Shown: positions 1 to 9,795 of the stretch, piece by piece
Position numbering within the stretch: position 1 is the first letter of the stretch
Layout of the letters: each line of letters begins with the position of its first letter
Made by a program: the position numbers and the translations under genes
Assembly (NCBI GenBank): GCA_019671005.1
Contig: CM033721.1
Span: 53,946,364 to 54,010,363, forward strand
DNA: 64,000 nt
Source of the DNA: Hibiscus mutabilis
Taxonomy: Eukaryota; Streptophyta; Magnoliopsida; Malvales; Malvaceae
Direction of reading: 5' to 3'
The notes under the pieces: model-generated
Told to the model about the DNA's origin: nothing
The model's input: the letters and a program-made list of their open reading frames with translations, nothing else
Databases searched by the model: none

Positions 1-760
1 TCAATTGGGAGAAATGCCATTTTATGGTAGATGAAGGAATAGTACTCGGCCACAAGATTTCATCCAAGGGAATTGAAGTAGACAAAGCCAAGGTGGACGT
101 GATCAAGAGATTACCCCTACCAAGTTCGGTTAAAGGAATTCGAAGCTTTCTTGGACATGCAGGTTTTTACAAGAGGTTCATTCATAATTTTTCTAAAATC
201 ACTAAACCCTTGTGCAATTTGCTTGAACAGGATAAAGCCTTCGATTTTGATGATTCTTGTACCCCAAGCATTCGAAACCCTAAAGAAAAAGCTTGCTTTA
301 GCACCCATTGTCGTTCCACCAGATTGGACGCTACCTTTTGAGCTCATGTGTGATGCAAGTGATTTCGCGGTAGGAGCAGTCCTAGGCCAATGCACAGGTA
401 AGACCTTCCATGTGATATACTACGCTAGTAAAACTCTTAATAGTGCTAAGTGAATTACACAACAACGGAGAAAGAGTTACTAGCTGTAGTTTTCGCATTT
501 GACAAGTTCCGATCCTATTTGATTGGTACAAAGGAAATTGTTCATACGGACCATTCGGCAATCAAATATCTATTTGCTAAAAAGGATGCTAAACCTCGTT
601 TGATCCGTTGGATATTACTTTTACAAGAATTTGATATTGAAATTAAGGACAGGAAAAAAACAAAAAATCAAGTGGCCGATCACTTATCACGTTTGGAACA
701 CAATAGGGAGGAGGACGCGGATCTAGAGATATGCGATGCATTCCCGGATGAACAAATTTT
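1..760 (+). pseudogene. Element 1 pol: RT C-terminus and RNase H
   Basis: The sequence encodes the RT thumb/connection region (SFLGHAGFYKRFI, about 145-185) and then RNase H (CDASDFAVGAVLGQ, KELLAVVFAFDKFRSYL, VHTDHSAIKYL, ending NQVADHLSRLE near 695). RNase H would remove the RNA template after minus-strand synthesis. The acidic residues of CDAS and TDHS are present. The gene is broken: the frame changes near 240-260, and again near 445, where one base seems to be missing before NYTTTEKELL. The N-terminal RT with the catalytic DD lies outside the window. Assignment to the Athila-like group rests on the NQVADHLSRLE motif and on similarity to the minus-strand copy at 42022-42564. Confidence 0.85.
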
Positions 761-866
761 AGTTGCCACGACAACCATGAACACGCATGCCTCGGCAACC
801 CTTGACGCCGTAGCAGCCTTTGACGCGCACGCCTCAGCAATTCTAGGAGCAATCGCCACGGTAGCA
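761..866 (+). repeat. TTGCC/GGCAA palindromic motif array inside pol linker
   Basis: About five degenerate copies of a short inverted motif of the form TTGCC-nn-GGCAAC lie between RNase H and integrase (near 761-776, 785-801, 804-818, 829-842 and 851-866). They stay in frame and encode an Ala/Thr-rich linker of roughly 36 residues. The equivalent linker of element 3 (near 42130) lacks it and runs directly from YAT to IPWYAD. The same motif recurs after integrase and in the LTR. Confidence 0.75.
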
Positions 867-2168
867 CATATCTCGATAATACCCTGGTACGCGGATTTAT
901 TTAATTTCCTTGTTTGTGGTATTTTACCTTATGGCATTACTCACCAAGGGAAGAAGTGGTTCCGCCATGATGCTAAGCATTACTTTTGGGACGAGCCTCT
1001 TTTGTTTAAACAATGTGCAGATCAGGTTATACGCCGATGTGTCCCTGAAGAAGAGCAACAAAATGTACTCCGGCAATGCCATTCTTCACCCTGTGGAGGA
1101 CATTTTGGAGGAACTCATACCGCGGCCAAAGTTTTGCAATCCGAGTTGTATTGGCCAACATTGTACAAAGATGCCAAAGACTTTTACTAGCAATGTGATC
1201 GTTGCCAGAGGACGGGCAATATCTCTAGACGACATGAGATACCACTCCAGAACATCATCGAGGTGGAATTGTTCGATGCATGGGGAATCGATTTTATGGG
1301 ACCTTTCCCATCTTCATTCGGCAACATCTACATTCTACTTGCCGTCGACTACGTGTCTTAATGGGTTGAGGCAGTTGCAGTTCCCAACAACGATTCCAAG
1401 ACCGTGCAATGATTCTTGCAGAAAAACATATTTACACGATTTGGGATGCCAAGAGCAATTATCAGTGACCAAGGCAAGCATTTTGACAACAGACTAATTG
1501 CCAAGATGTTGCAACGCTTCGGCATATCACACAAGATCGCCACGGCATATCACCCACAAACCAACGGGCAAGCAGAAATTTCCAACCGGGAATTGAAGGG
1601 TATACTCAAGAAAGTTGTAAATCCCTCTAGGAAGGATTGGTCATTAAGACTAGATGACGCGCTTTGGGCATATTGCACTGCATTCAAAACACCCTTAGGT
1701 ATGTCCCCCTTCCGACATGTCTATGGCAAAACATGTCATCTACCGGTAGAAATCGAACACAAGGCATACTGGGCAATCAAGACCGTGAATATGAATTGGG
1801 AAAGTGCCGGACAAAAGCGTTTGATGGATCTCAATGAGATAAAAGAATTCCGTGCACTCGCCTATAACAATGCACGAATCTACAAGGAGAAAACAAAGCG
1901 ATGGCATGACAAGAAACTATTGCCACGGTAATTCACGCCAGGGCAACTAGTTCTCCTATTCAATTCTCGGCTAAAACTTTTCTCGGGAAAGCTGAAATCA
2001 AGATGGTCGGGACCATTCGAAGTCGTCAAACCATTCTCCCATGGTGTTATGATAATCAAGTCCATCTCTGACAACCATGAATTTAAAGTTAATGGACAAA
2101 GATTGAAGCACTACAATGGTGCCCATGTGGAACGTAACAAAGAAGTGGTCAACTTAGGAGATACATGA
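867..2168 (+). pseudogene. Element 1 pol: integrase
   Basis: Integrase would insert the cDNA into the genome. Seen in order: start motif IPWYADLFNFL; zinc-binding HHCC (HSSPCGGHFGG near 1080-1110, then CDRCQ near 1195); catalytic core with D in DAWGIDFMGPF (near 1280), D in ISDQGKHFDN (near 1465) and E in QTNGQAEISNREL (near 1570-1595). The GPF-type C-terminal module (SRWSGPFEVVKPFSHGV) is near 2000-2045. No chromodomain follows, as expected for Athila/Tat rather than chromoviruses. The reading frame is one continuous frame but carries in-frame stops near 1188, 1360, 1416 and 1929; it ends with TGA at 2166-2168. All three catalytic acids survive, unlike in the other integrases here. Confidence 0.88.
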
Positions 2169-2299
2169 GCATACTCTCCTTTCAATATTTTATTTTTATT
2201 TTTATTTTTATTTTTAGGAGATATTTTATTTTTCTTCATTATTTTTTTAGTTTCCAGGTTTTCTTTATTTTCTTTTTCACAACAAGACTCACAACCACC

Positions 2300-2580
2300 A
2301 TGCTAAGGAAATTTACTGTCGACTACTTGCCAGGGCAACCACAAAAGATGATGTCGCGGCAACCTACATCGTGCATGCACAAGCTGATGCCACGGTAACC
2401 AACCCTAAAGACGCCACGGAAACAAAAGCTAAAGACATCCCGGCAACCACTGCAAAAGCCAAAGGTAAAGCACCTATGCCCGAATCAACTCCTAAGAAAA
2501 CAACCATCGCGTTCAAGCAAGAGAATCAAGACACCGACCAAAGGAAACTAATCATATACGATGACGAACTCTCGGAGTAA
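2300..2580 (+). CDS. Small Ala/Thr/Lys-rich ORF after integrase
   Basis: An open stretch follows integrase; its best frame runs through 2371-2580 and ends in TAA. The predicted product is hydrophilic (DATVT, DATET, IPATT, KAKGKAP, then an acidic tail IIYDDELSE). Several of its repeats are simply translated TTGCC/GGCAA motifs (2327-2340, 2351-2364, 2386-2400, 2410-2423, 2436-2448). I do not recognise a domain and see no transmembrane segment. It could be the remnant of an extra 3' ORF, as in element 3, or a fortuitous frame created by the repeat. No convincing start codon was found. Confidence 0.35.
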
Positions 2581-2653
2581 GTCCTCGTATGCATTTTATT
2601 TTTTTATTATTTTTATTTTTCTTTAATGCATGCATTGAGGACAATGCCTCACT

Positions 2654-2668
2654 CGAGTTTGGGGGGGA
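2654..2668 (+). promoter_or_regulatory. Internal PPT-like site of element 1
   Basis: A CGAGTTTGGGGGGGA tract, preceded by 'TTGAGGACAATGCCTCACT', closely resembles the terminal PPT context at 3418-3450 (TTGAGGACAAGCAATAGTT + CGAGTTTGGGGGTG). It lies about 780 bp upstream of the true LTR start. It could act as a second plus-strand primer or be a duplicated relic. Confidence 0.5.
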
Positions 2669-2975
2669 TTGTTATTAGTAGTTACCATGTTTAGTTACAT
2701 TCATCTTAAGTATTACATTTAGGATACATAAATTGCTTGCCATGCCTTTAGATGGAACAAGAATTGCTTAGATTTGATGAATATTCGATGATGACTTTGC
2801 CAATGCACTTAATTGATAGAATTTTTATTCTAGGATAACCATGGAAAAACTTAGAATTTTACTATGATGCTAAATCTAATGAAACACTGTTGTGGTTTGA
2901 TTGATTTAAGGAATTCTAGTGAACTTAGGTTGATAATTAACAAATTGGGGGATTAGAATAAAATTTGGATGAATG

Positions 2976-3165
2976 CTAGAGGTGCCGGAAATTGGCTCTA
3001 GCATGTGCTAAATTTTTTTTTTAATCACTAGAGGTGCCCGAAACTGGCTCTAGTATGTGTTAAAAAAATTTGATAGCTAGAGGTGCCCGAAACCGGCTCT
3101 AGTCGAATAAATTAACTTAAGAAAACTAAAAACAAAACACTAGAGGTGCCCAAAACTGGCTCTAG
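2976..3165 (+). repeat. Four 26-bp hairpin repeats, CTAGAG...CTCTAG
   Basis: Four copies of a 26-bp unit lie at 2976-3001, 3028-3053, 3077-3102 and 3140-3165, at intervals of 49-63 bp. Each begins CTAGAGGTGCC and ends GGCTCTAG, so each can fold on itself (CTAGAG pairs with CTCTAG; GCC pairs with GGC across a small bulge). The ends are invariant while the loop (for example CGAAACT) and the spacers vary. Confidence 0.85.
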
Positions 3166-3436
3166 TTAAAACATGTTAAAAAGAACCCAATGAAGTAATT
3201 TGAAAACCTCTTGTTTGCATAGAATCCGAAAAATCAACTTGCACACAACTCCGCACACACTCACAAGCATTATAGTTTGATTCCGAGTAACTCCTAAGTT
3301 TTTCGAAAAATAAAAAGCCAATCATACTTTGTGCCTCGGTTCAGAGAATTGAAATCAAGTTCAAAGCTAAGTTTGTGAAAGTTGAAGTCTTGGTAGGTAA
3401 TTATGAGTTTGCATTGCTTGAGGACAAGCAATAGTT

Positions 3437-3450
3437 CGAGTTTGGGGGTG
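3437..3450 (+). promoter_or_regulatory. Terminal polypurine tract of element 1
   Basis: CGAGTTTGGGGGTG lies immediately before the LTR start TGATAAGTG. It is the expected RNase H-resistant primer for plus-strand DNA synthesis. Confidence 0.8.
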
Positions 3451-4963
3451 TGATAAGTGTTCAAAAGTACTATTTTTCTTACCCTTTTTACTCATATTAT
3501 TGTTAGACTTAGGCCCATATTAGTTGCATAATTAGCCATTCATGCATTAATCCATGTTTCCTTCCATCGTTGAGCTTGATTACATAACTTGGTAGTTTTT
3601 GTAGGAAAAGATGCTGCTTTGGTGTGTTTTGTGTGTATGTGCAGGATCACTTGCCAAAGCAAGGCTAGAGCTAGTTGCCAGGGCAATGCATGAAGGAGAC
3701 GCCGAGCCAGTTGCCAGGGCAATTGTTGACAAGAGCAAAGGTGATATGGTAGTCGAAATTAATGACTATACAAGCCCAAGATGACGTGGAGCAAAGCCCA
3801 AACCCAAGGGAATTTGATTGCCATGCAGAGATTAAAGAAGAATTAAATTCCAAGAAGATAGGAGAAGTTCTAGTAGGAATACAATTATAATAAAGAATTA
3901 TATTCTTTAAAGATAATTTAATTCCAACTTAACTTCCTCCTCAAAGAAGGACTTTGGCCTAGCCCTATAAATAAGATGGAGATTTCGACAATCAATAGAG
4001 AGCAAGAGAGGGAAATTTTGACAAGTCCAAGGAGGGCAAGATGAGAGAATTTTCGACAAGCATCTAGGGCAAGAAGGATTTCGACAAGCCTCATTCTTCA
4101 TCCTTTTCTTTCTTGTTCGATTGGGTTCATGCTAGGGATTATTTATCTTGTGTTTCTTTGGAACCTAGCCATGAACTAAATCTATTTGGCTATGGTTATT
4201 GTGTTTTGTGGTTTTGAGAAAGTATTGGTTTTTGTTTAGGTAATAAGAGTTTGCACTTTTCTATTCAAGGTTTATTCATTCTTGGTTCTTATTCTTGTTT
4301 GCGAGTGAATTGGGAGAGGATCCCGTGATTTCATCTATTTATCTAATATCGGGAGAGTTAGATTCAAGAAACGAATGAATATGATCTTTATTCAATCTAT
4401 TGATGGTTAAGATTAATCCGGCTTAGGAATAAGTTAAGGATTTCAACGGCTAAGAGGAGCGCAAGATTGGTTGTTGTTCACCCTTGATTCACGCAGGGAT
4501 GTATTATCAAGGCATGCACAAGTAGCTAGAGTTTCGACTTAGGGATAAGAAGAAACCATTGAAGAACGCTTTGCCGAACCTTGAAGGTTGCTACCCAGAC
4601 GCCCAACTAGTTACCCAGGCAACCATCGATTAGTTGCCAAGGCAACCCCGTTGTGCAAGTTGCCACGACAACTGAGTTGCTCGTGCACTCTTTTACCAAG
4701 ATGATCCAATCGGCTTTCACACCTCAACTCACGATAACCTGGCCTATCTCTCTCATTTGATCTCATCTATTCTTTTAATTTATTGTTTTCTAAATTAGTT
4801 ATTAGTTAAAACTCCTATAATCCTTTATTTGTGTTTTTACTTTTTACAGTGCAAGAGTCTAGATCCTTGAAGTGGCACCAATCCTTGTGGAGACGATATC
4901 TTTTATACTATAACTTACAACCTGTATACTTGCACAATTGCGTAGCACTTATTACGCGCAACA
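3451..4963 (+). repeat. 3' LTR of element 1
   Basis: The LTR starts TGATAAGTG just after the PPT and ends GCGCAACA, giving TG...CA ends over 1513 bp. A TATA-like CTATAAATA is at 3965-3973. TTGCC/GGCAA palindromic motifs occur at 3651-3725 and 4609-4677. The last about 80 bp (GTGGAGACGATATC through ACTTGCACAATTGCGTAGC) match, in reverse complement, the start of the LTR at 62977, which confirms the 3' boundary. Host sequence (element B LTR) resumes at 4964. Confidence 0.9.
3965..3973 (+). promoter_or_regulatory. LTR TATA box, element 1
   Basis: CTATAAATA in the LTR, about 990 bp before its 3' end. The same site appears in reverse in the partial LTR at 63981-63990. It is a likely Pol II promoter defining the start of the R region. 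Confidence 0.6.
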
Positions 4964-6363
4964 AGTAGCTTACTAGATAATAAAATCTTAACAATATGCA
5001 CCGAAGTGCCAATATGCACTGTAGTGCCAATATGCACCGTAGTGCCGATATGAGCTCAAGATTCTAAGGCATGCCCTCCTATCTATCAAACTAGATACCA
5101 AGGTTGTTGATTATCCATTTCATTTATGCTTTGTACAATTCTTTATTCAATTCAACAATATGCCATTCAAAGGCCAAGCCCTTAGGCTAATGGAGTCTTA
5201 ACTCCCAATACAAAACTATCCATGCCATTCGAATATCATGAATACAAAGTAGTATCCTTGTTCAATTCATTTCAATCAACCATGTATAACATTCACAAAC
5301 ACATGCATATGTATGCATTGTGCGTACCTTATTCTCCAAGCAAGCATGCCACTTCATACCTTAGGCATAAGCAATGCAACATGACACACAATTCATTACA
5401 TTTGCTTAACACCCAAGTAACAAATAGATCATGGCATCAAACAAGTTATCATACATGTCATTCTTCCCTTAATTAGCCAAATAGGTATTAAGTCATTTTA
5501 CATGGCAATTTCATCGAATTAACAATATCAAGGTTTGTTTGGACCTAGTCCCAACCCTAAAGATAGTTACACTCACAATACTCCTAGCAATTCAAGTGTC
5601 TTGAATCCAAATCCCTTTGCCTCTAGCTTTGGGATGTCCACTCCTATCCTCTTCTTCCCCAACTTGTTGTCCTTGGTCTAGCAAGCATAACACATACACA
5701 TTCCATCAAAACAAGCACAATATATCACAAAATCGTAGTAGCAATGTTATCACATTATACCTAACATTTAGCTATTGTTTTTATGCTTCCTTTTAAGCAT
5801 TTCTTACTAGTTCATTTCCATATTGTTATTACTTCATTTTAAAGAACAATTGGACAGGTTACAATGTCCCAAAACTGTTTTGGAAACAGTTTGCATCTAG
5901 GTGCAAAAACAGTCCCAAACTGCCCAGGATACTGTTGCTTGGCAATTTACACACTGTCCCTTTAAACGGCCATATCTTTTAATCCGTACGTCGAAATTTA
6001 AATTACTATACATCATTGGAAATCTAATGAAATTGTTTATAAGACCATGCAAGACTTACATTTTATTTCTTATCTAATTAATACAGTTTATTGTTCAAAG
6101 ACAGGGCACTTACACTGCCTGGACGGTTTGCACTGTCCAGCGATTCCTATTTACAGTTTTTAGCATAGGACCCATTTTTCAGTTTTGTTTTCACCTAATC
6201 AAAGTAGACATACTTAGGATCATGTCATTAAAATTTCAGCACTGAATTTGATCTTTACAATATTTGGTGAATTTTCAAAGTGACTGTCCAGAATAGAGCA
6301 ATTCTGGGCAGATTGCATCTAAACACATTTTAATGCCTTAAATTCATTTAACCAATGTTTTAG
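4964..6363 (-). repeat. Element B 3' LTR, segment 1
   Basis: Collinear with 17234-18770 of the 5' LTR and highly similar, but with only 3 copies of the 18-bp minisatellite where the 5' LTR has 11. The LTR continues at 9796 after an inserted block. No gene; short open frames here are LTR noise. Confidence 0.88.
4993..5046. repeat. 18-bp minisatellite, 3 copies
   Basis: Three tandem units of the type AATATGCACCGAAGTGCC (4993-5010, 5011-5028, 5029-5046), at the same LTR position as the 11-copy array at 17263. Confidence 0.93.
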
Positions 6364-6609
6364 ATGCATGTATTTGGTTATATTTATTTTGTGTGTATAA
6401 TATGCATGTATATATGTGGTTGGGTGTATGTGGTATATATGTGGTTTGCATGTGCATTTACTATGTATGTTTGTAGTATGTATAATGTGTGTATACTTAT
6501 ATTAATTAGGTGTGTGAGCAAATATATGTATATGTGTGTTTGAATGTTATATGGTATATGTTAATTTGCATGTATGGTTATATGTACATAAATTATATAT
6601 GTGTATATG

Positions 6610-6619
6610 TTATTATTAT

Positions 6620-6655
<36 letters not shown>
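6610..6655. repeat. TTA/ATT microsatellite
   Basis: A nearly pure run of ATT triplets with one or two interruptions, preceded by about 240 bp rich in TATG/TGTA. Confidence 0.9.
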
Positions 6656-6657
<2 letters not shown>

Positions 6658-8820
6658 TGGGTTTAAATTAAAAAAACAGATCTAAAATATAAAACCCATT
6701 TATAATAACAGTCCAAGTCCACATAATATTACAAGGCCCATTTTGGCCTGACCCAATATTGTAAAAACCCTAAAACCCTATCTAATATCCTATCTTTTCC
6801 TTGCAACCATCACCCTCCCAACCGTTGGATCAAGATTTGATCCAACAGTCCAGATTACACTAAGATGATCCAGCTGGCGCGCGTGTAAGTCACCCTGGGG
6901 CTGCTCGTCTCCCACTCGCGCGTGCAACGCATGCGCGAGACCATTCGTTTTCCCATGCCATGTGGCATGACCCGGGACCACCACATCACCCTCCATAATG
7001 CATCAGGGTCGTCGATCTTCAGGAAATCCTAACCGTTGGATTAGATCTGATCCAATGGCCAGGAGCACATCTAGCCGAAGACACAACCACCATGCTCCCT
7101 CTACCGCCGTACACATTACCCTTATCGGCTCAACCACCGGACATGCAAACAAAGCAAAAAAGGGGGATTTCTCAGTATAAAATCAAATTGAATATGTACT
7201 TTATGTATTATCCCTACCAAATCAAAAAAAGGGATATATGTATCCAACGAAAAATTTGTAAAATGAGAGGAGAATCCAGTTTCAAAAAAAACCCCAAAAA
7301 GTTTCAAGTGCTAATTTCTTTCTCTTTTTCCTATATGCATGTCTTTCGAATACGGAAATAAAACATAAAAATACAAAAAAGGTTAAGGGTCTGCCTTCGC
7401 CGTAGTCACTGTCCGGTGATAAGCCACTAGGTTCTTTAGAACCGTGTAGGGTGAATCTGACGGTGACATTTTTTAAAAGTGGGGCTATTTTATAAAAAAA
7501 CGGTTTCGGTTTCCCTAGATCTAAGGCAAAGGGTATTTAGTTTTTGAAATCTAGGTTGGTCTTTAGTTTCTAAAAGTGAGTACGCTTCATTTGCAGGTTT
7601 TTGGGATGGTGGCCGGTGGTGGCGTACGACGGCTGGAGTGGCCAACCACCATCGTGTTTGGGAAATGGTTGAGTGTCTGGGGCTTTGGGTTTCAAAATAC
7701 AGAGGATTTGGGAAATGTTATAATCGGTTTGAAAAAATGAAAAAAGTGTCCAAAGGTTGGATGAAAGGTGTGTTTTATAGTGTTTTGTTTTTTTTAATTG
7801 GTAAAATTACATAATAAGGACCCTCGCGTTCTTGGATTTTTCAAAACGGGCTTGCCCCTTGGTCCAATTGCAACACCAATCCCTCGTCTCTTTTAAAATC
7901 TCTTAATTTAGTGACTAAATTAAACCGAAATCAGCTTTTAAAGGGGAAATTACTCCCTAAATCCCACCGAGTTTTGGAAATTTTCATTTGAAGCTTGCCG
8001 CTTGGTTTTATTTCATGTTCAGTCCCCATAAGTTTTACCCGGGTCTTGATTAGATCCCTCAATGTCATTTTTTTATTTAAATTATAACCTTTTTGTTTCG
8101 ATTTTATTCCATTCCAGTCCCCTATTGTTGTTTATTATTTTGTTTTAAGTACTTATGTTTTAATGTTTTTGCATTAATATTATTTATGGTTTTTTTTACA
8201 TAAGTGTTATATATGTTCTTGTCACCTCTTTATTTCATGCTCGTTTTTTTGTCTATCATTAGGTTAATGTGGCCTTTAGCTTGTTTACTCGTATTCTAAA
8301 TGTTTTAGTATGTTTTATTCTCTTTGAGTATGTTTGCATTTTTAGTATGTTTTTTCGTGCTTTCATGTATGTTTTTCTCGTATTACATGTGTATTTATGT
8401 TTTCAACATACGTTCTTTGTGATGTCATGCCTTCGTGTTTTAATTTAGTTTGTTCGTATACATGCCTTTTATATGTTTTATTTTTATTTGTGTGTCATGC
8501 CCACATGATAGCATGTTTTTTTGTTTGATTCGTTTTTTGTGATATCATGCTTTTTTTTGTCTGTTAATTCTTTTGTTCGTAGTATATATATGCTTGTTTT
8601 AGATTAGTATTTTATTTATGTTAGATTAGTATTTTATTATGCTAATATTCATCTTTATTGTATTTGAATTATTTGCCATATTTTTATATTTTGCTCACTA
8701 AGAATGCATATCGAAATGTATAATGTCGATGTGGTGCCCTTTTATCCGAGCGTAAACGAGGCCAATATCAGACGTAGTGATGGTGGTTGGGCGTTTACTC
8801 TCGGATGACGGGGCCTTTAA

Positions 8821-9297
8821 AATCTAGTCGCACTTATAACCAAATTTCAATTTAATCATCACTTTAATCTGGAAAGTTTAATATTAATAAAGCGGTAATT
8901 ATTAAAGAACCAATTTTGGGCGGTGTGGGGGTGCTAATCCTTCCCCATCCGTAACCGACTCCCGAACCCAATAGTTTTCAAATCTTTGGTTTTATGGTGT
9001 CCGGCCTACCTAAGTGGCCGGTGGCGACTCTAATTTCTAAATAAAACGTGGTTTTTTTAAAACCCCTACGGAATAAACATTTTTATATCTGAAAAACCAC
9101 AAACACTTCAAAAACTCAGTTTTTTTAGCGAATCGGACATCGCTACAGATGGCGACTCCGCTGGGGAGCATTTTTGTTTTTTTCAAAAACAAAAAAGATA
9201 GTCAAGCTTTTTCAAATAATTATCGCTCTAATAATATTAAACTTTCCGGATTAAAGTGACTATTAAATTAACATTTGGTTATAATTGCGCCTTTATT
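8821..9297. repeat. Long inverted repeat bracketing the Ogre-like LTR end and PBS
   Basis: The left arm 8821-8903 and right arm 9215-9297 are reverse complements over about 83 bp with roughly a dozen mismatches. Shared cores include AATATTAAACTTTCC and TTTGGTTATAA. The spacer of about 310 bp holds the LTR terminus (9148) and the PBS. Confidence 0.82.
9151..9168 (+). promoter_or_regulatory. PBS-like site (Ogre/Tat type)
   Basis: TGGCGACTCCGCTGGGGA two bases after the LTR end CTACA. Recalled Ogre/Tat elements use a tRNA-Arg-type PBS of this general form; the exact tRNA match needs checking. Confidence 0.65.
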
Positions 9298-9355
9298 TTA
9301 ACGCATTTAAAATTTGGCATATAAACCCGTCCTTTTAAGTGGGGGAAAACGCTAA

Positions 9356-9456
9356 TGCTTTCGTGGAGATATCATTCTCCCGTGTAGGCCTAGCAAGTAC
9401 CTTTGGGGCTCGAGTACCTTATGCTTTCGTAAGGATATCATTCCTTCGTGCAGGCA
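9356..9456 (+). repeat. Imperfect direct repeat in Ogre-like leader
   Basis: A unit of about 35 bp beginning ATGCTTTCGT and containing GGATATCATTC occurs at about 9356-9390 and again at 9421-9456. The short antisense open frame here (9352-9612) has no recognisable product. Confidence 0.6.
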
Positions 9457-9795
9457 TAAGCGAATGGGTCCCCCTGAATTGAACCCGGTTGAAAGAAGCC
9501 CATAATGGGTGATGATTGGGGGCCTTGCTACTCTTAGTAGAGGATAGCAAGGACAGTTCGGGTACCTCCTAGAACCAAAACTGCATGTAGAGAACACATA
9601 GAAACCCACCATGTTAGAGCCATGCGGATAACCTAGGTGTCTTAGATGGAATGTAAATAGGATTGCCTTGTTTGTTTATCGCATTTAATTTGCCCTTTTA
9701 TCATGTATTTGTCGTTTTTGTCCGGTACTGACTGGTTTTCTTTTTTGTTTTATTTTTGCATTTCATCGCATTCGCATTTGCATTTCATCGCTATA

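Larger units (their letters stand above)
2581..3436 (+). other. Element 1 3' untranslated leader, no gene
   Basis: AT-rich non-coding DNA between the last ORF and the terminal PPT. It contains an internal PPT-like site (2654-2668) and four hairpin repeats (2976-3165). I see no coding potential. Confidence 0.7.
1..4963 (+). mobile_element. Element 1: Athila-like Ty3/gypsy retrotransposon, 3' part
   Basis: This is the 3' portion of a plus-strand LTR retrotransposon; its 5' LTR, gag, protease and most of RT lie left of the window. The order RT tail, RNase H, HHCC/DDE integrase without chromodomain, long 3' leader, PPT and LTR fits the Athila-type, non-chromoviral gypsy branch. The integrase closely resembles that of element 3 in the same window. 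The right boundary is supported because sequence from 4964 onward continues that of the long LTR seen intact from 17234. The element is therefore nested in element B's 3' LTR. The 5-bp duplication cannot be verified because the other end is outside the window. Confidence 0.88.
6364..9795 (+). mobile_element. Ogre/Tat-like LTR, PBS and leader fragment within element B LTR
   Basis: This block replaces about 100 bp of element B LTR (equivalent of roughly 18770-18865). It includes a TATG/TGTA-rich start, a TTA microsatellite, a long non-coding LTR body ending CGCTACA at 9148, a PBS-like sequence at 9151-9168 and about 600 bp of leader. It stops abruptly at 9795. The PBS type and leader resemble Ogre/Tat elements, and part of the leader (GAGCCATGCGGATAACCT near 9620) recurs at 19921. 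I could not place the 5' LTR border or a target duplication, so insertion plus deletion or illegitimate recombination are both possible. Confidence 0.65.

Noticed and set aside
6790..7361. Several open frames of 60-90 residues on both strands
   Set aside because: They lie in the non-coding LTR body of the Ogre-like fragment and have no recognisable motifs.
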